From positions 1 to 35,606 of the forward strand of contig OUQQ01000148.1 of the NCBI GenBank assembly GCA_900404475.1: a stretch of DNA of 35,606 bases. Reading direction: 5' to 3'. Shown here one piece after another: positions 26,100 to 35,606 of this stretch; position 1 is the stretch's first letter; each line of letters opens with the position of its first letter. A program made the position numbers and the translations under genes. The notes under the pieces were generated by a model. The model ran no database searches and had not been told where the DNA came from. It saw only the letters and a program-made list of their open reading frames with translations. Origin of the DNA: Spongospora subterranea. Taxonomy: Eukaryota > Endomyxa > Phytomyxea > Plasmodiophorida > Plasmodiophoridae.

Positions 26100-27139
26100 T
26101 TATGGGGACACCACTTTCACCAATGATGAACGACCTGACGGTTTCGTTGGTTTATCATTTGTGGTATGTTCCCACGATGGCGTCTTATCGCTCTTGGACG
26201 AATATCGCTCACGAACCCGAATATGGATAGCGATGGCCAAAACCAACGATAGAATCTGAACATTAAACGCGATTCGGCTCAGATGATCGACAAAACCCCA
26301 TTAAAAGATGATGACCAGTCAGAGACCTTACTGAATATCTCAATACCCTGAAGGAGCAATGCCATCGCGACGGTATTGGCTTGAGCTAACGCCACCAACG
26401 ACGCGAAGAACTCCCACGAATAGGTAAATACGACCAACCACAGGATTCGGATTCGCTTTCTGTCCGATTCGGAACTGGCTCTCCAGTATATGGAGACCGT
26501 ATAGAACCCGAATATTAACATATAACACTTAATACCATATACGGGAACCATAACCGTATAGGTTTTCAGACTGGGAATTAGCGATTAGGAACGAGTGCTT
26601 GGGCGATCGATCAATCGGAACGGGGGAAGGAACGCACCCGATGATGACGGCACAGCCGTATTGGGCGGGAGGGATCCGGTTGAACAGACATAGAGCGATG
26701 AAGTTGTGATAGGCCATGAGGCAGTTCATGGCGACCATCATGTGGAACAGCCGCCCGTACAGCTTCTTGCTCGATTGGTAGAATATCGCCGTTCGGTAAT
26801 GGAACAGGTTGAACTCGCACGTCTGGTGTGGGATGACACAGGGGATGAGATGACGATGGGAGATGGGGGTCGGTGATCGCTTACGAAATAACACGTCTCG
26901 AGTAGGTGCAATGCACATAGTTCAGGGATCCAGATTGTGAATAGGCGAACGACTAAGGTGATGAAGGCGAATGTCACATTGATCGCCGATACGTTATAGC
27001 CGAATTTGCATTTCGGGACGTGAGAATAGTTGAAGATGACGTAGATGGCGATGATGAAAACGGCGATGGAGCTTTGAATGGTCCCCCACCAATATACCCA
27101 ATCGCTGGCGTAAAGGAACCCATCGTCTTCGGGTGTCAT
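26100..27139 (-). CDS. Multi-pass membrane protein of unknown family (four exons)
   Basis: Minus-strand exons 26885-27139, 26638-26822, 26327-26570 and 26100-26255 join in frame to 279 residues; introns are 62, 67 and 71 bases, GT-AG. About six or seven hydrophobic helices are visible: WGTIQSSIAVFIIAIYVIF, VTFAFITLVVRLFTIWI, the LFHMMVAMNCLMAYHNF region, CAVIIG continuing into TYTVMVPVYGI, CYMLIFGFYTVSIYW, RILWLVVFTYSWEFFASLVA, and ILSLVLAIAIHI. A soluble, Lys/Ser-rich tail of about 40 residues follows. The first helix is preceded by an acidic N-terminus and an NYS sequon follows it. The layout resembles a seven-helix receptor-like or channel-like protein, but no family motif is clear. Exons share the GATC-rich style of the next gene. 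Confidence 0.68.
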
Positions 27140-27411
27140 TATTCAGGAAACCAATATCGTGTCTGATGATCCAGTGGGACTGGTTCATCTGATCCATCGC
27201 ATCACCTGGGTGTACTAGTTCAAGAAAACGGGGGGGAAATGGAGGGGTTCACTTCCATCGGGTACTCAACCCTCGATCGCCGGATCGATATTGACCAGCG
27301 CCATCCGACCGGGGGGGGGGGAAAAGACGATCACGTGTTCCATCTGGTCTGGTCGATCTCGGGATCAAGAGCGAACGCGGATTTATTACGATGATATCGG
27401 TGAGCGCGATC
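27140..27411. other. Short intergenic region with an 11-base G run
   Basis: Separates the start of the membrane-protein gene from the end of the HEAT gene, both on the minus strand. An uninterrupted run of 11 G lies at 27311-27321. Confidence 0.6.
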
Positions 27412-30400
27412 TCAATGTCTCATGAACAGCCACTCCATCAGGGTCTGGAGCTTCTCCTTACTGGGATAGGTGTCGTGATTGAGTCGGGTTGTGATCTGGC
27501 CCATTAACACACTTGTACCATTTGGCGATTGCCGGATCAGGTTATCGATCTCGTGCGGACGATTCCCCGACCCGATCACACGGATCGTATCGATCGCCGT
27601 CGACCGAACGATCGGGTCGTCGTCGTCCCAGAGGGCGATGATCTGGTGCAGACAGGAATCCCTCAATGGACCTGATTGCGATGGGGTCTGTCACAAGATC
27701 ATCATCAGCCGTTATTCGCCATCGAGGCGACGACGCCAACCGACCAATGGCAGTAATAAACCCATAACAGAGCAGAGATCCGCCTTCCGCCGCCTCAGAA
27801 CATATCGCCCATCGTCATCACAGATCGTCTGTCGTATATTGGACACGATCCGATCATAGAACAGGGGAATATCGCCATCGTGATCATCGTGTCGCGCCCT
27901 GATCACCTGTTGAACACTATCGCGACCCGCTTTCCTCACCCCTTCGTGATCATCGCTCAGCGATCCAATCAGGAACTCGATCCCGTTCCCGATCGTGGCC
28001 GATTTCCCCTGAACCACTCCCCGGCGATCAGATCCAATACGACCAACGATGACGACCCCCTTCACCTCCTTCATCTGTATCGCCGAATACAATCGCCCCA
28101 TTCCCTTGATGATCTCAATCGCGATCGTGACCATCGCCGTCAACACCCGATTATTCCTGTCGATCTCCCCCTGTTGTGTCTGCGTGTTCTGGATCATCTC
28201 CGATCGCTTGACCGGATCGGTATTGGCGATCATGATCTGTTGGCTGTAGAGCTGAATCCGATCGATATCGTCCTGGGTTGAGGCGATTGTCGATATGAAT
28301 CCGGACGACGCCAACAGCTGATGATCGAGGGCGTTGATCATGACGACCCTGATCTGATCGGCTCTGGCCCTGATCCTATCCGACAATGAGTGTAATCGTG
28401 TCAGATATGATCGGTCGATATCGGTGATGGATGTGATGAGATTGACCAACACCCCCATCGTGTGGATCTTGGACTTGACGTCGTTCCTGAGACCCGATCC
28501 TGATCCGTAATCGATATCCCGTTCCATTGTCGACACCAGTTTATCGATCAGTCCATCTGTGGGATGGTGATTCAGACAGAGGGAGGTGGTGATCACGACA
28601 CAACACGCACGAGCTGTGTCGCCATTGGATTCAACGGTCGCCGTCAACATGGTCTGGAGTTGATCGACCGACATGTTGTTGATAACGGATTCGCCGAATG
28701 TGGTGGCGATATCGCCAGTGCCACGATCTTTAGGAATATCGTCCCGAATCGTATTAACGGCGGTGGATATCGATCTTCTCGTCGATTCCCGTCGTAATCG
28801 TGCCCTTGATCCGCTAGCGGCCATTGCTGATGAATTAGGTGATGAAGGGCGTCGGTTAAACCCTTGATTGGTGCCTGGTTCGGGTGGTAATATCTGTGGT
28901 CGGGGACGATCAGGGTTGATCGAGAGAGGGGGCGACTCCCTAACCTTTGGTGATTGAGACGATGACGGCAATGGATCAGGCGATAATGTTGAACGGCGTT
29001 GGTACGAGGGTCTCCCTGATGGTGGTGCTGATGGGGATATGATATCGTGAAGAACCCCCTGGTCGATATCGCCATGATCACGAGCTGGCGGTGATGGTGA
29101 TGATGGCGATAACGGTGTCAACCCTGGCTGGGTTCCTCCCTCGGGCGACACCACTCCCCCCGACAATGGCGATACCGTGTCCAGATCGTGATGATCTGAC
29201 GGCGGTTGATCAGCTCCTCCTCCAGCTCCTCCTCCTCCCGCGACACCATATTCCGCTTTATCGCCATCGTCCACCACCTTCTCCTCATTATAAATCAGAT
29301 TACTGTGATATCGGGCCGCTATTGAGCTATATCGTTCGGACGAGAGATACGCCACGTTCAATGGATCGTCCTTAATCCCTAACGACGACCGTTTACCCCC
29401 GTCATCATCCTCATCATCGTTCTCTTTGTCATCATATCCCCCATTGACCATATCGCTATCGTCATCTCCTCCCGATCCCGACACCGAATAGTCATTCGAT
29501 CTGAGATACGACGTCCTCATCCTGAACGCCATCGACGCCTTCAACCGCCGTTTCGCATTAGCAATGCTCATCTTGTTATCGTCATTGGTCAAATCCCCAT
29601 TCCGCCGATGTTGTTGCTCTAGAACCGGTGTCAATCGCGTCTTCAGATCGATCCCCAACGACCCATCCAATATCTGCCACAATCTATCAGCGATTAACGG
29701 TGACGGTGACGCCCTATTCCCTCATCACCATTCTCATCGCCCTTCTCCTTATACTCATATCGGTATCGGCCAATAATCCAACAACTTCCCCTAGTAATTC
29801 CTGGGGATCTTCATAGGTTTCAGAGAGAATCCCCAATATCGTTAACGATCGTTGCTGATCGATGACGTTGGCGCCTCTCTGAACCTCAGCGAGTTTAGCG
29901 AATACCAGTTGAACTGATGGGTGATCGCGATCCAATGGGGTCAATAACGGCTTGATCGCCACGATCAGCTGATCGTGCAGATCGGGATCGGTGATCAGGT
30001 CGAGGAGATCGAGAAGGCGTTGAATGAGGGAGGACGGGTCGTCCGATACTGACGATAGGATGATGAAGAGATCAAGGGCCAATCGGCGGGTCGATCGGGG
30101 CGAGTCCTGGTGGGGATCAGCGATGACGATAAGAGGGGGAAAGGCGATGGCCGTACAGGGGATTGGAGAACGGGACGTAATGACGTGATCATGATCGTGG
30201 CCTGAGATGGACTGATCATCGCCGATAGATCGTGGTCGGGAGATGGGGGACACAGGGTCGAGTGGAGAGCGTGAATGGCGCCATCGTGATGGGGACGATC
30301 ATGACTGGCGCTGTCNGAGATCGAGAAGGCGTTGAATGAGGGAGGACGGGTCGTCCGATACTGACGATAGGATGATGAAGAGATCAAGGGCCAATCGGCG

Positions 30401-33400
30401 GGTCGATCGGGGCGAGTCCTGGTGGGGATCAGCGATGACGATAAGAGGGGGAAAAGGCGATGGCCGTACAGGGGATTGGAGAACGGGACGTAATGACGTG
30501 ATCATGATCGTGGCCTGAGATGGACTGATCATCGCCGATAGATCGTGGTCGGGAGATGGGGGACACAGGGTCGAGTGGAGAGCGTGAATGGCGCCATCGT
30601 GATGGGGACGATCATGACTGGCGATATCGGGGGAGGTTAATATATGGACCCGATTACAGATGGCGATAACAACAGGAGGGGGATATCAACACACACCTGC
30701 AGAACCATCGGACGGAGCGATCGACAGCGACCACGAGGCGCTGATTGGAGAGATTGGTTAAGGCGACGGAACACCCCGACACCTTATCCGGTGTTAACGA
30801 CGCCATCGGTCGATCGAGCTCATCGCACAAACGGGCGACCAGATCGGATCGAGTGTCGGCATCGTCGGGGAGAAGAGACGCGATCTGTGTGTGGGGATTA
30901 GCGATTGGAGGCGATAACGGGGTGAGATTGTGTGATGTTGACGATGAACCTGCGACATCACAATCGCTGCACTACCAGGTGTCACATCATTACTCATGAA
31001 CCGCATCAATAGCGCCATCGTCCTCATCGCCATCTCGATATCCGTTAACACATATCGCCCACCGATATCCCTAATCTGTTATCGAAAGGGATATCAATAT
31101 GAGGGAGCGGTGTCCTCTCGCCCTCGTCCTCACCATCATCAAGAACCCCTTGTCCATATTGGGTATCTGTATCACCTGTTCGCCATAGACCTCATATTGT
31201 TCATCTGGTCCCGTGTTCCCCATCGCCCTAATCGATCACACAGATCCCTTTATCGATATCGTCCCCTAAATCACATCCCCTCTATCCATTACCCGATATC
31301 GAACTGTTCAGGCGCTTTAAAGACCTGTCCCTCGATCGGATCAACCTGTCGTGATCTTGACCATAACGGCGCCCTCATATTCCCAATCACTCTCGTTAAC
31401 GGCGGCGGATCCCGGTTCAAGCCCCGTCTCATCTCAATCCTCACATCGATATCGATATCGGCAATAAGAGGATATGTCTGCCATAAACACGACGCGATCA
31501 CGCCCTGAAGGTGATCGGTCATCTCCTCCCCCGATATCGATGAACATATCTCGTATATGGCGCCAACAGCGTCACGACGAACCTCGTAATGATGATGGCA
31601 CAGGAACAGGGAGAGGTTGGTCAATAGCTGTTGATCATTGAACAGGGGGGCGATGATCAACGGAACGAGACCCGCCACCGACCTTGACCGTCTGCGATGA
31701 CGATCGACACGATCCCAATGCGCGAAGGGATATTCGACCGATATTATGGACCTGGGAACGGGTCAGGTTGGTCAGTAATGGATCGCCGCCAGCGATGGCC
31801 GACGACAGTAGCGCCATCCCGTCGGTCTGGACCTCGCTCTGGATCGGGGCGATATCGGCCAGGAGGAAATCGATATAGGCCTGGTGATCGTGGTGATCGG
31901 ACGGGAGCGAGGCCGATAGCGCCGCCAGGACCAGATAGAACCGGTGAAGAGCTGGAGATGGGCGAACGGCCAATTGCGATCGGATCATGTTCCTGATCCG
32001 GTCGATCGACGACGATATGATCTGTGATGATGATCCGCGATCGATATCCCTAGACGGGGGATCGTCAATCACAGCGAGGGCGATCGTGTGTGGTGTTCTG
32101 TTGGGGATTACGGGTTGGCCAGATAATCGACGAACAAGGTCTCGATCAGTGACAGATTGTGGTCGTTCGTGATCGAATGTGGGTCGCTGATCATATCGAT
32201 AAGGGTCGGTAATAACCGCCTGATAATCCAGCCGTTCAGACCAGGGATATGGAACGGGACCAGACCGTGCAGGACGGCGATGGCGCTATCCTGAACCAGG
32301 GCGCTACCCCCATCCAATATCGCATCGACCGCATCGCTGACCCCTTCCTCAACAACACCACACTGTAATCGCGATCCGTTGAAACACGATCGGATCAGGG
32401 TCTCGACCGCCGCTGATCGGACAAGGCGGTTCTGAACAAACGACGATGAGGGTGATGGCGGCGGTGGCGGAGGAGATCCCTCATTCTTACAGGTGACGCC
32501 ATCAATGGCCTTAACGCCCTCTCGGCTGGAATATTGCGATCGGGACCGATGTGGATCACTAGTTTCCCCAATAGGATGATATACCAGTTGAGGTGATGTG
32601 GAATTAGCTCGTGCGATCGACCAGGACCGTTATCGCCACCGTCACCGATTGTCGAATATAAACGGGTTCGGATGAGGTCCCCGATCCCGCCCGAACCCGA
32701 TAACTGTTCAACAACACCATATAATGGATCAGATACGGTCCAGGACGATATCGCATTGGCGATCGTGTTGAACGCGTTCAATCGCACAGCTGTGATGACG
32801 ATGAGGTGAGAAATGCGAGTGAGTTTCGACGAACGAGTGTCGAATGACCTTGATCGCGGTGCTTAAGAGATCCCCCTGTTCTAATCAATAATGAATGGAA
32901 GGCGCTGGTCGACGAGACGCTCTTCCATTGCGGTCCCGAACTCACATCGATAAACCCTCGTAGACTGGCCATGGACGCGTCGCTGTTGACGTCCCCAATC
33001 CCGATGATCAGGACGGATAAAGCGGCACAAGCCAGATCCGTTGTGATCCAGAAGTGGCGACACCCTTTGTCACACAGAGGATCAGATCACGACCACGACG
33101 AGCGATGATCGGGGCGAACGGGGGTCCAGTTAATTACCTGCCAATACAGTGTAGATCCCCTGACGAAGGGATGGACTGAGGGCGAACGATTTCGGGGCGA
33201 GATAAGAGATTAAGAGCTTGTGAAGACGGGATGATGATAGCTCGTTCAGAGGGAATATCGATAAGACGTCCAAGGTCAACGCGATTGCGACGTCGTTGTC
33301 GACCGAGAGGAGCTGACGGAAATACGTCTCGGACGAGCGGAGAAGGGATCGGGAGATGGTGGGCAACGCCCGCTTTAACGAACGGAATATGGCCAGAACC

Positions 33401-35372
33401 GCCGATTGGATATCGGGATGGGGGTTCTGGAGCATTGGTAATAGCTGTTGAACACTGTCGGGGAATTGGGATTATAAACACGAATGGGAACGGGGAAAGG
33501 GCGATTGATCAACACGTACAAGTTCGGGTCGAGATCAGTCGCTCGTGACGACCAGTGACGAACCAGATCGAGATGGGCGATCTGGGCGGAGATCGGGAGA
33601 CACTTCGACAACGACAACAGCGATGTCAATTGTGGCGGTGTCAGATTAGGCCCATACATGATGGCGTCGGCTATGATGTCGGATAGAGTGGTGATCGATG
33701 ACGATTGGGATCGGTCCGATAGACGATTGTCGTGGGATTCCAATAGATCGAACAATATCGTCATCTTATTGTGTTGGGCGATTCGCGACAGGATATGAAG
33801 GGCGATCTTCCTGGTCAACAGATTGACATCGCAACAGCGGTTGACGATCGCCGGATAGAGATCGGGGACGTGATTGGCCAGATCCGGGGCCAGATCGATC
33901 ACGGCGCTGATCATGATGACGGCGCCGTATCGGACACGGGTCGGGGACGGGGGCGATAAGTGGATCAGGACGCGCTGGAGGAACCTGCGATGGGATTAGG
34001 GACAGACGGGGGGAACAGACAGAGGATCGGGCTGAAGGACCTGATCGGCGATCGGTCACGATCGTGATCGACCGACGATAATGAACGGATCAGGGTCTGA
34101 ACCGCCCAATAAACCTGATCGTATTGGGACTCGCTCCTCCCTGATAATAGACCATGAACGGCCCCGAATAGATCACCGACTTCAACCGATCGACGATCGC
34201 CGACATCGATTGCTGATGTTGATGGATTCCGTCCATCATCGTCGTCTTTACCGGTGGGATCGCGTTCGTGATGTCGTTCACCGATCCAGTCTGGTCCACC
34301 AGGATCATCATCGCCCGACGTCGCCGCCGCCTTCCCCAGACCGTCGGCGACGAAGGAGAATATGGAGGCGATGGTGGAGCGAATGGCGACGACCTCATTG
34401 GAACTGGCGTTGGGGACCGTCAATAGGCGATTGACGATGGCGATGGAGAGAGTGTGATCACGAGAACAGTATTGACGGGACAGAAGATGGAGACAGGTTA
34501 TAACAGGTAATCGAGTACCACAGAGCAATGAACGATCGGGGGAATCATCGTCAAGATCAAGGGCGAATAACAGATTCCAGATCGACCTCACTACAGATGG
34601 CAGAAATGAAATTGGGGAACGGGACGGTGGTGGTTATGGGGGAAGGGATTACGATTATCGGTGATGGCGAATAGATCGGGATTGGCGTTGATGAACGACG
34701 TGGAACAGATGATAGCGATCTGGCCAACACAGCGATCGGGGTGAAGATATAATGACTCAAGGGACGATATGAACCCGATCGCCATTGGCGATAACGGACG
34801 GCTGATCAGGGTCATCAGGGTCTGGATGGGATAATGGAGTCCTTTGGGGGTGATTGGGTCAGGGGGTGGCGATGGCGATGGCGATGGCGATGGCGATGGC
34901 GATGGCCTACCTGGGGATTGATGAACATGATCATAGGACGATTGAACAGGGAATGTTCGGTCGAAGACGGCGGCGAGTTTGAGGAAGAGGATGATCGTGT
35001 CGTGGCGTATGGAGTGACGAGGATGGGCGAGATTAGGGGCCAGATCGGACGATCGCTCCAGTAAGATCATCTCTAATACATCAGTGGCGCCAGGACCTGA
35101 ACAGACACAGCGAGTTTAGGGTCAAACGGGGGTCGAATACGATCACGATCATGATGATGATGATGATGATTATGGGAATTACGTGATGTCGTTTGTTGTG
35201 GCGGATCATGGACCCGATTCTCATAGAATGTCGCCACGTCCTCCAGCCATTCGAGGGCTAACGGTCTTTGGCCATCTCGTAGTTCGAATTCCTGCGATGA
35301 CGTCCTGATATGTGGTCGATTGTGGTCCATTATTCCCCCTAGTTGTCCCTTTATTGTTGGGATCATAATCAC
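27412..35372 (-). CDS. Very large HEAT/armadillo-repeat protein, family not identified (many exons)
   Basis: From the 5' end, exons 35183-35372, 34911-35096, 34653-34841, 34017-34590, 33514-33984, 33138-33454 and one starting at 33064 join in perfect frame. Further open blocks continue to 27745, and the last exon is 27412-27687 (stop). Repeated amphipathic helix pairs are seen throughout, for example RVRYGAVIMISAVIDLAP, HPDIQSAVLAIFRSLKRAL, YEVRRDAVGAIYEICSSI, MSIRRRAMRMVM and DDPIVRSTAIDTIRVIG, typical of HEAT repeats. A long Ser/Pro/Gly/Asp-rich disordered linker lies at about 28780-29600. The product should exceed 2000 residues. Such proteins are scaffolds or adaptors; I cannot name the family. 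Introns are short and C-rich. The duplicated block and N at 30005-30628 corrupt the model. The start may be 35372, 35366 or 35330. Confidence 0.62.
28780..29600 (-). other. Disordered low-complexity linker inside the HEAT protein
   Basis: The encoded segment is dominated by Ser, Pro, Gly and Asp (for example DDEDDDGGKRSS, GGGGAGGGADQPPSDHHD, LTPLSPSSPSPPARD). It has no hydrophobic helices and sits between two HEAT-rich halves. It is likely an exposed linker, possibly phosphorylated at SP/TP sites. Confidence 0.75.
30005..30628. repeat. 311-base direct duplication around a single N
   Basis: 30005-30315 and 30317-30628 are almost identical. One base is inserted in the second (a longer A run after gggggaa) and a few bases differ at the extreme right (ctgtc versus atatc). 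The copies are separated only by the N at 30316. This is the pattern of two contigs that overlap but were joined without merging. Confidence 0.92.
30316..30316. other. Single undetermined base at a probable contig join
   Basis: The only isolated N in the window, lying exactly between the two copies of the 311-base duplication. Confidence 0.99.
34866..34906. repeat. GGCGAT hexanucleotide array in an intron
   Basis: About six copies of ggcgat (plus strand) fall within the second intron of the HEAT gene (34842-34910). Confidence 0.9.
35146..35172. repeat. GAT trinucleotide microsatellite in an intron
   Basis: About seven to eight gat/atg units lie inside the first intron of the HEAT gene (35097-35182). 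If the intron were retained they would encode a His run. Confidence 0.85.
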
Positions 35373-35546
35373 ACCCGACTCATCATCGTCCTCACTCTAT
35401 CTACTGTACCCGAATCCCAATCCCCATTTGTGACCGACCCCATCTCTCCCTCCCCCCCTTTCAATACCAACGATCGATCTCCCACTTGATCACTCTCTGT
35501 TGAAATCCCCCTTTTATGCCACATTGCCCTTAGACACTTTGCCAAA
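35373..35546. promoter_or_regulatory. Upstream region of the HEAT gene
   Basis: Pyrimidine-rich on the plus strand (ctccctccccccc near 35445-35460). If the frame at 35547 is a gene, this is another divergent promoter of about 175 bases. No specific element is assigned. Confidence 0.35.
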
Positions 35547-35606
35547 ATGATCATCGCTGTTGCGCCATATCCAAACGCGTTCGAACAATGGTTCAGGAAT
35601 CTGGTG
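35547..35606 (+). CDS. Possible start of a plus-strand gene, cut by the window end
   Basis: Twenty open codons from an ATG at 35547, read as MIIAVAPYPNAFEQWFRNLV, run off the window end. The preceding context (gccaaaATG) is a reasonable start. There is too little sequence to name the protein. Confidence 0.3.
   Translation, partial: MIIAVAPYPNAFEQWFRNLV

Noticed and set aside
27880..34434. Many plus-strand frames opposite the HEAT gene
   Set aside because: Shadows of the GATC-rich minus-strand exons; GATC is palindromic, so both strands stay open by chance.
26100..35606. Bacterial contamination as the cause of the GATC-rich region
   Set aside because: The genes contain GT-AG introns with consistent phases, and a similar bias occurs in SANBR elsewhere on the scaffold.

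Overview
This is nuclear DNA from a eukaryote with compact, intron-rich genes. Almost every recognisable gene is interrupted by short GT-AG introns, mostly 44-106 bases, and reading frames are restored exactly when these are removed. There are no operons, tRNA or rRNA genes, or CRISPR arrays. The lineage cannot be fixed from sequence alone. A mariner element with 'CTACCTCC' ends and a plant/oomycete-type transposase, a thaumatin-like secreted protein and small introns together suggest a microbial eukaryote (a protist such as a rhizarian or stramenopile is a guess).

Layout, left to right. 0.9-4.0 kb (+): the spliceosomal DEAD-box helicase DDX46/Prp5 in nine exons. 4.36-5.37 kb: a decayed mariner element with intact terminal repeats and TA target duplication. 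6.3-8.7 kb (+): a nine-exon homologue of SANBR/KIAA1841 (SANT plus BTB). 8.9-9.3 kb (-): a small unrecognised spliced gene whose start codon touches a PIF/Harbinger-like element at 9.32-10.47 kb. 10.6-15.1 kb (-): the P5A ATPase ATP13A1/Spf1 in eighteen exons, head-to-head with a tiny two-exon PET117-like gene at 15.46 kb (+). 16.0-16.6 kb (+): a five-exon unrecognised small gene. 17.6-17.85 kb (-): CMC4, a twin CX9C protein, beside a 30-N gap and head-to-head with DNAJC17 (18.3-19.2 kb, +) across a tandemly duplicated 87-base block. 20.1-21.0 kb (-): an intronless thaumatin-like protein. 22.1-24.1 kb (-): the Sac1 phosphoinositide phosphatase. 24.9-25.6 kb (-): an unrecognised three-exon gene with one membrane helix. 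26.1-27.1 kb (-): a multi-pass membrane protein. 27.4-35.4 kb (-): a very long HEAT-repeat gene. The last bases may open another (+) gene.

The genes do not form one pathway. They are housekeeping genes for splicing (DDX46, DNAJC17), ER membrane quality control and lipid signalling (ATP13A1, Sac1) and mitochondrial biogenesis (PET117, CMC4), mixed with lineage-specific genes. Two features stand out. The HEAT-repeat gene, and to a lesser extent SANBR, are strikingly rich in the tetranucleotide GATC compared with neighbours. A 311-base block is repeated on either side of a single N at 30316, which looks like an unmerged contig overlap and makes the HEAT gene model unreliable there. All gene models come from reading frames and splice signals by eye; no database search was possible.
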